The notes beneath the pieces are model-generated. The model was not told the origin of the DNA. It did no database searches and was given only the letters and a program-made list of their open reading frames with translations. A stretch of DNA of 64,000 nucleotides, taken from NCBI RefSeq assembly GCF_000332455.1, contig NZ_AOGY02000038.1:62001-126000 (forward strand), written 5' to 3'. A program made the position numbers and the translations under genes. Numbering within the stretch: position 1 is the stretch's first letter; every line of letters begins with the position of its first letter. Source of the DNA: Leptospira vanthielii serovar Holland str. Waz Holland = ATCC 700522. Its GTDB lineage: Bacteria; Spirochaetota; Leptospiria; Leptospirales; Leptospiraceae. Positions 37,447 to 46,672 of this stretch are shown here, in pieces.

Positions 37447-39429
37447 ATGATCTTTGGTGCCTGTTATTACCCCGAACAATGGAACCCTAAGGACTGGGAT
37501 GAAGACCTAAAAATAATGAAAGAAATGGGTCTTTCTTCGGTAAGGCTTGCAGAATTCGCATGGGGAATCATGGAACCGAAGGAAGGTAAGTTCGACTTTT
37601 CTTTGTTTGATGCAGTTTTAAAAAAAATTCAAGAACACGGGATGACTGCAATTTTAGGAACTCCCACAGCCACCTTCCCGCCCTGGTTGTACAAAAAATT
37701 TCCCGAAATTGTTCAGGTATCTAAAGAGGGAATTGTTCGAGGAATTGGCACAAGACGCCAAGCTTGTTTTTCTTCTCCTGCCTATAAAAAAGCAACAGAA
37801 CGAATGGTAACTGCAATGGCAAAACATTTTGGGAATCATCCTGCTGTTGTTGGTTGGCAAATTGATAATGAACCAGGGCACGAAGGTTCGGATGTAGATT
37901 ATTCCCCTTTGGCATTAAAAAATTTTCGAATTTGGCTAAAGAATAAATACAAAACATTAGATTCGCTTAACAAACGTTGGGGGAATGTATTTTGGGGAGT
38001 TATTTATTCTGATTGGAGTGAAATTCCCTTACCCGCCGCCCACGTAGCTAGTAATTTTAATCCTGCCATGATCCAAGACTACTATAGATTCCAGTCGGAT
38101 GAACTTGTATCCTATATTCACTTCCAAGCGGACATATTGCGAAAGTATAGTAAAAACAAACTACTGACTACCAATCTTTATCCCTCACCATTTTTACCAG
38201 TGACGGATATGTCGGAATTATTCTCTAAGTTAGACTATGTGTCTTGGGACAATTATCCTGTTTGGGGGAACCAACAAGAACCATACCCACATCCACTCGT
38301 CACAGCAACCCAACAGTATTCAAGAGGATTAAAAAACATACCATACACTGTGATGGAACAGTTCTCTGGAGTACAAGGCCATGATACCTTAGGGTATCTT
38401 CCTCCCCCTGGACAAATTGGACTTTGGTTGACACAAGCCATTGTGAATGGTGCCAATCAAATTTATTTCTTTCGTTATCGGACAGCTCGTTTTGGTCAGG
38501 AACAATTATGTTATGGGATTTTGGATCATGGGAAAAGAAAAACAGCCAAATACTTTGAACTAAAAGATACCATCGAGGATATCAAAGAATTTGCCTTTGA
38601 TGTGGCAGGTTCGCCTTACAAGGCAGAGGTGGCAATCCTACATGATATCGAAAATTCTCGTAATTACAAACACCAACCTTTGAGTGATGGTTTAAAATTT
38701 GCACCTGTTCCTTTCGCACAAGTGGGTTATGACATAGAACTTGCTACCTGGTTTGCGGGAACCAATGTGCTAAATGTAAATTCCCATTCCTTACCAGTTC
38801 GTGCTGAGAATGATTGGTCTCAGTACAGAGTTCTCACACTTCCTCTTTATACAATGTTTGATCCAATCGTTGTGGATAAACTAAAAGCCTATGTGGCAAA
38901 TGGGGGAACTTTGGTTCTCGGATACCGAGCTGGAATTAAGGACAAAGACCATTGGATGGTAGAAGAACCGGTTCCAGGTGTTTTTTCCGAGATGGCGGGT
39001 GTGGAAGTATTTCAATTTGAGGCACCGGCTACAGACAAAGTGGGAATTCGGATGGGAATTTTACCACTCAAAGGGTCTAAGTTTTGTGAAATTTTAGAGC
39101 CTACAACCGCCAAAGTGATCGCACGATGCAAGGATTCAAAAAAGTTTTATTCGGGAAAACCGGCCATCTCTGTCAATACTTATGGTAAAGGGAAAGTCTA
39201 TTATGTAGGAACTTCTTTAACTCCTGAAAGTTTTATCCTTTTATACCGAAAGATATTAAAAGAAGCAGGTGTTCGATTTAGTTTTCTGGGTGCGAGCATT
39301 GAACGCCACCACCGTGAAGGAAAACAATATGATTATGAAATTACGATGAACCATTCGAATCGTTACAAGTTGGCTGGACTTTCCATTTTGAAACCCTTTG
39401 GTTATAAAATCAGAAGAATTCCAAAATAG
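37447..39429 (+). CDS. Beta-galactosidase, glycoside hydrolase family 42
   Basis: Retaining glycosidase of 660 residues, probably cytosolic as no signal peptide is visible. The GH42 (beta/alpha)8 barrel starts with the signature ACYYPEQW and carries the acid/base Glu in VVGWQIDNEPGH (about E142) and the nucleophile Glu in YTVMEQFSG (about E304). A trimerisation domain (about 390-600) and small C-terminal domain follow. AAGGA 5 bases upstream fixes the start at 37447. No transporter or sugar regulator adjoins it, so the natural substrate (plant galactans or galactosides) is inference. Confidence 0.93.
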   Translation: MIFGACYYPEQWNPKDWDEDLKIMKEMGLSSVRLAEFAWGIMEPKEGKFDFSLFDAVLKKIQEHGMTAILGTPTATFPPWLYKKFPEIVQVSKEGIVRGIGTRRQACFSSPAYKKATERMVTAMAKHFGNHPAVVGWQIDNEPGHEGSDVDYSPLALKNFRIWLKNKYKTLDSLNKRWGNVFWGVIYSDWSEIPLPAAHVASNFNPAMIQDYYRFQSDELVSYIHFQADILRKYSKNKLLTTNLYPSPFLPVTDMSELFSKLDYVSWDNYPVWGNQQEPYPHPLVTATQQYSRGLKNIPYTVMEQFSGVQGHDTLGYLPPPGQIGLWLTQAIVNGANQIYFFRYRTARFGQEQLCYGILDHGKRKTAKYFELKDTIEDIKEFAFDVAGSPYKAEVAILHDIENSRNYKHQPLSDGLKFAPVPFAQVGYDIELATWFAGTNVLNVNSHSLPVRAENDWSQYRVLTLPLYTMFDPIVVDKLKAYVANGGTLVLGYRAGIKDKDHWMVEEPVPGVFSEMAGVEVFQFEAPATDKVGIRMGILPLKGSKFCEILEPTTAKVIARCKDSKKFYSGKPAISVNTYGKGKVYYVGTSLTPESFILLYRKILKEAGVRFSFLGASIERHHREGKQYDYEITMNHSNRYKLAGLSILKPFGYKIRRIPK

Positions 39430-39453
39430 AAATCTGTTATTTGAAAATAGAAA

Positions 39454-40344
39454 ATGAGAATACAAGATTATAAATCAATCAATCGAATTCTAAGCGAAAC
39501 ATCCGCAAAAAATAAACTTGGTGAAATTTTTGTAGATAATCTGCATTCACCTTATATTCAATTTCCAGAAAAATTTGTAATTTCGGGAACTTCTGTCACA
39601 CAACCAGAGTTTGGTGATATTAAAGATTTTGTACATACAATTCTAAAATACATTCCTGAAGCTATTGAGGGAACTTGTTTATTACCAGAACCTCGGCCCA
39701 AAAGAGAGACAGGAAAATTGTTTTTTGTAAGACCCATGTTATTTGGTTCTTCTCGGTTTTTATATGTATTTTCGGTGGATATGTTGTATTTGGGTGGAGC
39801 AAAGTCAGAAGAGATTAAAAAACCTGGTTCTCAAAATATGACTCCATCTATCCTTACGGACAGGTTGTACTTTCAAACCAAAATCATTCACCTCCATTCC
39901 ACGAAAGAAGACGGAGAGGATATTATTGATTTTGAAGCAAAAAGATTTCAAGGTGGGGTGTTTCGTGTAGAATCAGAAAATGATGACCACAAACCCATTC
40001 GTAAGTTTTCCGAAATTTTTGATGAAATTGACTTTTCGGAAACTGAATCTACAATTCGTGAAGAATTAGGAATCAATGCTGAGGTTTGGAAATTAGGAAG
40101 GATCTACAGTCCCATTGGAATAGACTATTTGTCTCTATCTCTAAGATTTTTAATCCCTAGTTTGCCAAAAACCATCCAACAGTTCAAAAACTTTTATCCG
40201 ATTCTAACGGAAACAGATGCGGGAATTCCGGATGAAACTTTAAAGAAATACCATGAATACCTTTCTTTATTCGAAGTAGAAAGAACTCAGTCGAAGTCTG
40301 GGAATATTTTGTGGAAAGTCATTCCGAAATCATCCGATAATTAA
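39454..40344 (+). CDS. Hypothetical protein (296 residues)
   Basis: No recognised domain. It is soluble, without signal peptide or membrane segment, with mixed alpha/beta composition and a Phe/Leu-rich middle (FFVRPMLFGSSRFLYVFSVDMLYLGG, given here as positions 90-115 in outline). The gene follows GH42 by 24 bases and precedes the inositol-phosphatase gene by 12 bases, so the three probably form one transcript. It could be a Leptospira-specific family. Confidence 0.7.
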   Translation: MRIQDYKSINRILSETSAKNKLGEIFVDNLHSPYIQFPEKFVISGTSVTQPEFGDIKDFVHTILKYIPEAIEGTCLLPEPRPKRETGKLFFVRPMLFGSSRFLYVFSVDMLYLGGAKSEEIKKPGSQNMTPSILTDRLYFQTKIIHLHSTKEDGEDIIDFEAKRFQGGVFRVESENDDHKPIRKFSEIFDEIDFSETESTIREELGINAEVWKLGRIYSPIGIDYLSLSLRFLIPSLPKTIQQFKNFYPILTETDAGIPDETLKKYHEYLSLFEVERTQSKSGNILWKVIPKSSDN

Positions 40345-40356
40345 GTAGCAGGTCAT

Positions 40357-41199
40357 ATGGGCATATCTTCACCAACCATTAATTTCCCCGTAGATGAAAC
40401 CATCAAACGGATCGAATACGTAAAAGCAAATGCTATGGGAATTATCCATGAAGCAAAAAAGATCCAACGAGAAGTTTCATCCATCCGATCAGAGACTGAT
40501 GCGCACGAAAAGGAACGAATTGATGCCGCTGATGGTAAGTTAGGTGATATTCTGATTCGATTTTTGCAAAAATCATTTCCAAAAGATGGTATCATTTGCG
40601 AAGACAAACCAACCATTGATGGTGGCGATTTTAAGTGGATCTTAGATCCCGTGGATGGCTCTATGAATTTTGTTCGTGGGCTTCCTTTATATGCTATTTC
40701 CTTTGGTTTAGAACATAGAGAAACACCTGTCGGTGGAGTGGTGATTGTTCCTCCTCAAGAATCTGTTTACTCAGCAGTGATGGGAGAGGGCGCTTATAAA
40801 AATGGGGAACAAATTCATACCTCCACAATTTCAGAATTAAACCGGGCCATTTTTTCTCCCAACCTTCCGACAAAACGAGCCCATATGATCCAAGAAATTA
40901 TGGCTGATCTTTCTGGTTTTTTAACCTATGCACGTTCCTTTCGTAGGACAGGTTCCTTTGTTTTGGATGCATGTTTTATCGCCGAAGGTGTGATGGATGC
41001 CATTTGGGAAAAAACAGTCAAACATTGGGACGTTTCTGCCATTTCTGTAATTTTAGCGGAAGCCGGTGGGAAATTGACTGACTTGAATGGAGTCCATTAT
41101 TATACCGGACTTCCTGAATTAGTGGCTTCTAATGGAGTTTTACATTCAGAAATTTTAAATTTATTAAAGACAGTTCGTTCTACAGTCAGTCGAAATTGA
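40357..41199 (+). CDS. Inositol monophosphatase-family phosphatase
   Basis: Mg-dependent phosphatase of the IMPase/FBPase superfamily, 280 residues. The metal site is visible in IICEDKP (E), WILDPVDGSMNFVRGLPLYA (DxxDG followed by the family N-F) and KHWDVSAISVILAEAGG (the second Asp; the usual WDxAAG has Ser-Ala-Ile here). Substrates in the family include inositol phosphates, 3'-phosphoadenosine-5'-phosphate and sugar phosphates; the motif variant does not decide. The ATG is preceded by AGG 7 bases upstream. Confidence 0.88.
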   Translation: MGISSPTINFPVDETIKRIEYVKANAMGIIHEAKKIQREVSSIRSETDAHEKERIDAADGKLGDILIRFLQKSFPKDGIICEDKPTIDGGDFKWILDPVDGSMNFVRGLPLYAISFGLEHRETPVGGVVIVPPQESVYSAVMGEGAYKNGEQIHTSTISELNRAIFSPNLPTKRAHMIQEIMADLSGFLTYARSFRRTGSFVLDACFIAEGVMDAIWEKTVKHWDVSAISVILAEAGGKLTDLNGVHYYTGLPELVASNGVLHSEILNLLKTVRSTVSRN

Positions 41200-41308
41200 T
41201 AGAGGGAATGCTTAGAACCATTCTACTTTTTTAGTTTACGATTTGCTTTTGCGATCCATACTAGATACAAAATACAAATACACTTGAATCCATCAGGAGA
41301 CACCCACC

Positions 41309-41884
41309 ATGGAACATAAACTCCCAGAACTTCCTTATGCAAAGGATGCCCTTGCGCCCCATATTTCTGCAGAAACTCTCGAGTTTCACTACGGAAAACA
41401 CCACCAAACTTACGTTACAAACCTTAACAACCTAATCAAAGGTACTGAATTTGAAAACGCTAGTCTTGAGGAAATCGTACAAAAATCTTCCGGCGGAATT
41501 TTTAATAACGCAGCTCAGATTTGGAACCATACTTTTTACTGGCATTCCCTTTCCCCAAAAGGCGGCGGAGCTCCTACAGGCGCTGTTGCAGATCTTATCA
41601 CAAAGTCTTTTGGTTCTTTTGATGTTTTCAAAGAAAAGTTTTCGCAATCGGCAATTACTAACTTTGGATCTGGATGGACCTGGCTCGTAAAAAAAGGTGA
41701 CGGAGTAGAAATCGTGAATACAAGCAATGCCGGTAGCCCTTTAAAAGATGGACTCCAATCTTTGCTTACAATCGACGTTTGGGAACATGCTTACTATATC
41801 GATTTCCGTAATGCCAGACCAAAATATGTGGAAACATTCTGGAATCTAGTAAACTGGGACTTTGCGAACCAAAACTTAAAATAA
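41309..41884 (+). CDS. sodB: Iron/manganese superoxide dismutase (iron-type)
   Basis: Cytosolic enzyme that dismutates superoxide. Metal ligands are His27 in [12 protein letters not shown], the His in [10 protein letters not shown] (about 73), and Asp/His in [18 protein letters not shown] (about 157/161). GGGAPTGA and FGSGWTWL fit Fe-type SOD. At 191 residues it is complete, with AGGAG before the ATG and a strong terminator after the stop, so it is probably monocistronic. As I recall, pathogenic Leptospira are reported to lack SOD whereas saprophytes carry it. Confidence 0.95.
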   Translation: MEHKLPELPYAKDALAPHISAETLEFHYGKHHQTYVTNLNNLIKGTEFENASLEEIVQKSSGGIFNNAAQIWNHTFYWHSLSPKGGGAPTGAVADLITKSFGSFDVFKEKFSQSAITNFGSGWTWLVKKGDGVEIVNTSNAGSPLKDGLQSLLTIDVWEHAYYIDFRNARPKYVETFWNLVNWDFANQNLK

Positions 41885-41909
41885 GAACGGATTCAAAACA
41901 ATAGCACGA

Positions 41910-41946
41910 AAGGCAGGTTCCGGAATCCGGCTCCTGCCTTTTTTAT
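41910..41946 (+). terminator. Rho-independent terminator of sodB
   Basis: AAGGCAGG pairs with CCTGCCTT, with an inner CCGG/CCGG stem around AAT and a T-run after it. Confidence 0.92.
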
Positions 41947-41996
41947 TTCATAAAAAGATTCAAAAATGAATCTTGGTACCTAATACAGAGTTTTTT

Positions 41997-43379
41997 ATGA
42001 GCCAAACACTTCCGAAAATCAAGATCCCCAAAAAACCCAATTATACTTCATTACTATTGCCGGAAGGAATCGAGTTTTGGGAACTCTTTCGGGTGGTTGA
42101 GACAAAATATGAGAATTGTTTTTTACTAGAATCGGCAGGGGACAACCAATACGACTCTCGTTATTCGGTTATGGGTTTCCAACCTTCCCATCTTCTTGTG
42201 GGAGAGACTGGTGTTTTAGAAATTGATGGAAAAAAATACTCTGTTGAAAACCCATACTATGCTCTCAGGGAACTGACTGATTACAATTCGCTAAGCATTA
42301 GTTATGCGGGAGGATTTGTTGGTTATTTGGGTTATCAAAGTATGCAATTCTTTGAACCAAAATTAAAACTAGAACCACACCCTGATTTTCCTGCGATGAT
42401 TTTCGGTTTGTATTTGGATGGACTCATTTACGATAAATTTACAGGTGAGTTGATTTATTTTGATAATGGAACCAACCGTATCGAAGAAGTGAACCAAATT
42501 CTGAAACTTGCAGTAAATCAAAAATCAGAGAAACCAGAAGCCAAAGTTTCTCTCCTGCAACCAGGTTTATCCAAAGAAGTTCATAAACAAATGGTGGAAG
42601 AAGCTTTAGAAGAAGTGAAAGCAGGAAACACCTTCCAATGCCAAATTGGATTCGAAGAAATTTACCAAGTGGATGGAAATCCATTGGCAATTTATGAAAC
42701 ATTACGGGAGATCAATCCCTCTCCCCATATGTATTATGTAAAATTTGGATCTCGTGCTATTTTAGGTGCGAGTCCAGAATTACTCTTTCGATTGCGACAA
42801 GGAGAAATGGAATCCTTTCCGTTGGCAGGAACCACCAAACGTGGAGTTGATGCAAAAGAAGATACTCTCCTTGCAAGAAAACTTCTCACCGATCCTAAGG
42901 AAATTGCAGAACATAATATGCTCATCGACCTTCACCGGAACGATGTAGGACGCGTAGCAAAGTTTGGAACGGTCAAAGTGCGAAGGCGATTTGATGTAAA
43001 AAGATTTTCTCACGTGCAACATATCTCGAGCGAAGTGGTAGGAATTCTTTCTTCTAAAGAAGATATGTTTTCGGGACTTGCTTCCTCATTTCCAGCGGGA
43101 ACACTTTCTGGTGCACCAAAAATTGAATCGATGAAAATCATTGAACGCATTGAAAAGTCACCACGAGGTCCTTATGGTGGTGCTGTGGGAAGTTTTGGTT
43201 TGAATGGAGATTGTACTTTTGCGATTCCGATTCGTAGTTTTTTTGTGAATGGGAACAAAGGATTTGTTCGGGCATCCGGTGGAATTGTTTTTGATTCCAA
43301 ACCGGAAGATGAATACCAAGAGATCATTAATAAAATGGCCTCTGTTCGCAAAGCTCTCGATTTACATAAAAAATCTTAA
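41997..43379 (+). CDS. trpE: Anthranilate synthase component I
   Basis: Chorismate-using enzyme, first step of tryptophan synthesis, 460 residues. The N-terminal tryptophan-binding motif FLLESAGDN..YSVMGF (about 41-61) argues for TrpE rather than PabB. The catalytic chorismate-binding domain has FQCQIGFE, FPLAGTTKRG, LIDLHRNDVGRVAKFG and FPAGTLSGAPKIESM. The start at 41997 (MSQTLPK) is preferred over the in-frame 41973. trpG follows after 59 bases, so the two subunits are a pair. No leader peptide with Trp codons was found upstream. Confidence 0.93.
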   Translation: MSQTLPKIKIPKKPNYTSLLLPEGIEFWELFRVVETKYENCFLLESAGDNQYDSRYSVMGFQPSHLLVGETGVLEIDGKKYSVENPYYALRELTDYNSLSISYAGGFVGYLGYQSMQFFEPKLKLEPHPDFPAMIFGLYLDGLIYDKFTGELIYFDNGTNRIEEVNQILKLAVNQKSEKPEAKVSLLQPGLSKEVHKQMVEEALEEVKAGNTFQCQIGFEEIYQVDGNPLAIYETLREINPSPHMYYVKFGSRAILGASPELLFRLRQGEMESFPLAGTTKRGVDAKEDTLLARKLLTDPKEIAEHNMLIDLHRNDVGRVAKFGTVKVRRRFDVKRFSHVQHISSEVVGILSSKEDMFSGLASSFPAGTLSGAPKIESMKIIERIEKSPRGPYGGAVGSFGLNGDCTFAIPIRSFFVNGNKGFVRASGGIVFDSKPEDEYQEIINKMASVRKALDLHKKS

Positions 43380-43438
43380 ACAAAAATGCCCAAACCAATT
43401 GAGAAACAAATAAAAACCGAAGGAAAAATTACACCAAT

Positions 43439-44044
43439 ATGAAAGTACTCATCCTCGATAATTACGATTCTTTTACATTCAATCTCTACCAAATTGTAGG
43501 CGAAATATTAGAAGAAAGGGAAGAACCCTTCCAACTAGATGTGATTCGAAATGACGAAAAATCTTTTGAAGTGATTCAATCAGCTAACTATGATAAAATT
43601 ATTATTTCTCCAGGCCCGGGCCATCCCGCAGATCCGGCTTACTTTGGAGTGAGTGCTGACATTCTAAGAGAGTTGGGTAAAACCACTCCGATACTTGGAA
43701 TTTGCCTCGGCATGCAAGGTATGGCAACAGTCTTTGGTGGGGAAGTGGTTCGTGCCAATGTGGCAATGCATGGAAAACTTTCTCCCATTGAACATGATGG
43801 AAGAGGTGTTTTCCAAGGCCTCACACAAGGAATAGAAATTATGCGTTATCATTCATTAGTTGCAAAAGAAACTTTGCTGCCAAAGGATTTGGAAATTACA
43901 GCCCGAGTTTCTTCTGGTGAGGGGAAGGGGGAAATTATGGGACTAAGGCATAAAACTTTAAAAATCGAAGGTGTACAGTTCCATCCAGAATCGTTTGGAT
44001 CGGAAGAAGGAAAAGACCTACTAAGAAATTTTATCAATTCCTGA
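43439..44044 (+). CDS. trpG: Anthranilate synthase glutamine amidotransferase component
   Basis: Class I glutamine amidotransferase that supplies ammonia to TrpE; many bacteria also use it for p-aminobenzoate (PabA role). The N-terminus ILDNYDSFTFNLYQ, the oxyanion segment SPGPGHP, the nucleophile Cys in GICLGMQ (about 84-90) and the His/Glu pair in VQFHPESFGSEEG are complete. Length 201 is normal. Confidence 0.94.
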   Translation: MKVLILDNYDSFTFNLYQIVGEILEEREEPFQLDVIRNDEKSFEVIQSANYDKIIISPGPGHPADPAYFGVSADILRELGKTTPILGICLGMQGMATVFGGEVVRANVAMHGKLSPIEHDGRGVFQGLTQGIEIMRYHSLVAKETLLPKDLEITARVSSGEGKGEIMGLRHKTLKIEGVQFHPESFGSEEGKDLLRNFINS

Positions 44045-44132
44045 TCATCTTTAATCTGCACAGAGAAATCTATAAAATATAACTCTTCAATAGCAAGATA
44101 TTATAAAATATTTGCGACCTATATCTTTTAGA

Positions 44133-45356
44133 TTATTTTAAATCTTGTAACATAGCCTCTTCCCATGCGACAAAAAAATCAAAATCATTGCTAGCTTTTT
44201 GAGAATCATCACCACCAAACAAAGAAAAACGTTTTCGTTTGGTTTCGTTGTATGTAGTAATTGTATTGATTTGTCCTCGCGGTGTTTTTCTAAATGTTGC
44301 GTGAATTTGAGAGCCTCCTCTTCCTTGGCTTCCTTGGATGAGTAGGGTAAAAAAATCATTAAAGTACTCATCCATGTTGCCTGGGATAAAAAAGTTTACA
44401 AAGCCTTGTGGGATGATATAGAAAAAACTTCCGTTAATTTCCTTTTTTCCAATTCGTACAAAATTTCCGCTTAGAATATCTGTTTGATTTTCAAAACTAG
44501 TTTTTAATTTATACTCCAAGTTGTTGATTTTCACGGTGATACCAAAAGATCGAATTTCAATATCACCTAAAAAACGAATCTCCTTTGGAAAAAGAAAATA
44601 ATCCGCAGGTGGATTAATGGGAAAATGAAATTGAATTGTTTTACCTTGGTTTGTGATCTTAAATTTATGCGTTGGGTTGGATTTATCCCAGACCTCAATG
44701 TTTAACTTTGTCTTCTCTAAGCGAGATCCTGTGCGTTGGTAGAAGCCTGGAAATCTACTTTTGGTTTCCTCGTTGATTGTAAATTCTAATGTATGCCATT
44801 CCGCATTTTCCGTTACATGGCATAACATAGCACTGCAAAGAAACTGTAAGTTTTGAGAAGTTGATTTTAAGGATTGATAAGCGTTGTGGTCATTGATCGC
44901 CAATGCGAAATCATGGAACCATTTGAAAAAATCGCGCGGTTGGTATCCGTTTAATTTATGAATGGTCTTCTTTTCAACGGCATAAATTTCTCGTTCTTCC
45001 CAAAGTTTTGGAACGAAGGTAACTTTTGCCAAATAATCATATTTAGGTGGCTCTGGTTCGTTCCAATGCAGATTCCAATTCTGTTGGTTGTCAATGCTAC
45101 CTGAGAGGGAAAGGAAGGGATAACCTTCAGGAGTTTTTTGAAATTGGGATTCGTTCTCTTCGCTGAGACTACCTGCAAGGGCTGCAAAATATATTTCGTT
45201 TTTTGAAGTGGATTTGATGGAACGTTGTAGGTGGTCATACCCTTTCCAAAACTGATAATAGTTTTTATTTTTTTGAAAACAATTAGAAACACTAACGAAG
45301 ATTAGTGTACATAATAAATAATTTTGTAAGTTATATTTCTTTTTTAAGAATGCCAT
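44133..45356 (-). CDS. Hypothetical lipoprotein (407 residues)
   Basis: No recognised family. The signal peptide MAFLKKKYNLQNYLLCTLIFVSVSNC ends in a spirochaetal lipobox (SVSNC). The mature protein is rich in aromatic residues and beta-strand patterns, suggesting an outer-membrane-associated lipoprotein. The ATG at 45356 is preferred for a compact signal; an in-frame ATG at 45380 is also possible. Either start lies inside the 3' end of the upstream thioredoxin-fold gene, so the two are coupled. Confidence 0.65.
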   Translation of the reverse strand: MAFLKKKYNLQNYLLCTLIFVSVSNCFQKNKNYYQFWKGYDHLQRSIKSTSKNEIYFAALAGSLSEENESQFQKTPEGYPFLSLSGSIDNQQNWNLHWNEPEPPKYDYLAKVTFVPKLWEEREIYAVEKKTIHKLNGYQPRDFFKWFHDFALAINDHNAYQSLKSTSQNLQFLCSAMLCHVTENAEWHTLEFTINEETKSRFPGFYQRTGSRLEKTKLNIEVWDKSNPTHKFKITNQGKTIQFHFPINPPADYFLFPKEIRFLGDIEIRSFGITVKINNLEYKLKTSFENQTDILSGNFVRIGKKEINGSFFYIIPQGFVNFFIPGNMDEYFNDFFTLLIQGSQGRGGSQIHATFRKTPRGQINTITTYNETKRKRFSLFGGDDSQKASNDFDFFVAWEEAMLQDLK

Positions 45357-45846
45357 ATATTTCTTGGATGAGATCTTCATCCATTTGTTCCTGATGGGAT
45401 GAAGAAATCAATTTTCCCGATTTATTAAATATTCGTAAGTAGGATTCGCCTTTGGTTAGACCAACGGAGAGGTATCCTTTGCGATCCAAAAGAATACTTT
45501 CATATTGTTTAGTTTTGGATTCTTCTAGGTAATCCTCTACAAGTTTGTTGGTTTCTTGAAAATCCAAATAAAGAAGAAATTGGACTTTTGAACTATCTTT
45601 CCAAAGCAGATTTTGCATTTTCCAATAGAGTTTTCGACCTTGTTTGCGGCAGATTTCCAGATCGCGGAGAAAACATCCCATGAGTACTACTGGTTTTCCT
45701 TTTACAGAACTGTCAGAATACGATTGCCCATATTGGTCCTTCATCTGAAATTGTGGCATGGACTGTGCATTCCATTTTTCACCAGAGATAAAAACAAAGG
45801 CTAATAAAAAAATTAAAAACCGAACCACGGTCTTCAGTGTATTCAT
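45331..45846 (-). CDS. Secreted thioredoxin-fold/peroxiredoxin-like protein
   Basis: 171-residue precursor with a signal peptide or anchor (MNTLKTVVRFLIFLLAFVFISG). The sequence after it, FQMKDQYGQSYSDSSVKGKPVVLMGCF, follows the N-terminal strand pattern of AhpC/TSA or SCO-like thioredoxin folds. A Cys lies where the redox centre starts (GCF...C); the classical C-x-x-C is absent. The start at 45846 is chosen because it begins the signal peptide; the frame stays open up to 46083. The divergent SHOCT lipoprotein gene starts inside this gene. Confidence 0.6.
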   Translation of the reverse strand: MNTLKTVVRFLIFLLAFVFISGEKWNAQSMPQFQMKDQYGQSYSDSSVKGKPVVLMGCFLRDLEICRKQGRKLYWKMQNLLWKDSSKVQFLLYLDFQETNKLVEDYLEESKTKQYESILLDRKGYLSVGLTKGESYLRIFNKSGKLISSSHQEQMDEDLIQEIYGILKKEI

Positions 45847-46672
45847 AAATTCATTAACGGCAAGTTCAAAAAAATTCTTCGTTTTGATTCTTATTTTTTT
45901 TATCTTTGGTTGCTCCAGTTTTTCAAGCAAAATCAAACTCATTGATTCTTCTGCCTCTTTAGCATTTTTTGAAGTGGAGGAAGAGGAGTGGCGAAAAATT
46001 TTCCCGACTGAAATTTCTAAACTTAATATAAATTCAAAAAATTTAGCCGAGTTGCCTAGAGTATTAAAATCCATCCAATACAAACGTGGTGTCCTGGCTT
46101 ATGAAGAATGGGATGTTCTGATTCCAGAAAGTTACCTTCCTGAAATACAAAAGTTTGCTGAGAAGATAGTTACAAACAAAGAACCTAAAGTCTATTTGTG
46201 TATATTTAAGTTAGATGACATCCTCTCACCAAATGTCAAAATTTTAAAAACAAGTTTTTATATCTTAGGTACAGAAGATGGTTTGGTTTTATTATTTCAT
46301 GAAATCAATACCAATATCAGTTTCCAAACACAGTATTCGTTTGAAGACTGGGTGATTTTTCATCCTTCCTTAATCAAACCAATTTACAGACCAGAACTTT
46401 GGCTACGAGATAAACAACAGATGAGTCTATATAAAGATAAGTTTGCAGTCAAAAATGCAATTTATGGAAATGTAGTTGTTTACCAGATTCCAGAACTGAT
46501 TCCCAATCCCCCTCTCTATCGGTATCCCAAAGAGGAAGAAATCATCGCACCAGTAGAACAATGGAAGTCAGTTCCAGAAAAACTAAAAGCATTAGAGGAA
46601 ATGAGAAAAAACAAACTCATTACAGATGAAGAATACAACAGCAAAAAAACAGAACTTTTAAAAGAATTTTAA
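45758..46672 (+). CDS. SHOCT-domain lipoprotein
   Basis: 304-residue precursor. The ATG at 45758 is the only conventional start before the signal segment FFVLILIFFIFGC (about 39-51), giving an unusually long n-region. The mature part is of unknown fold. The last 37 residues (KALEEMRKNKLITDEEYNSKK core) are a SHOCT domain, a short helical hairpin often found at the C-terminus of membrane and secreted proteins with unknown role. The 5' end overlaps the divergent thioredoxin-fold gene by 89 bases and the 3' end overlaps cysE by 4. Confidence 0.7.
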   Translation: MDCAFHFSPEIKTKANKKIKNRTTVFSVFINSLTASSKKFFVLILIFFIFGCSSFSSKIKLIDSSASLAFFEVEEEEWRKIFPTEISKLNINSKNLAELPRVLKSIQYKRGVLAYEEWDVLIPESYLPEIQKFAEKIVTNKEPKVYLCIFKLDDILSPNVKILKTSFYILGTEDGLVLLFHEINTNISFQTQYSFEDWVIFHPSLIKPIYRPELWLRDKQQMSLYKDKFAVKNAIYGNVVVYQIPELIPNPPLYRYPKEEEIIAPVEQWKSVPEKLKALEEMRKNKLITDEEYNSKKTELLKEF

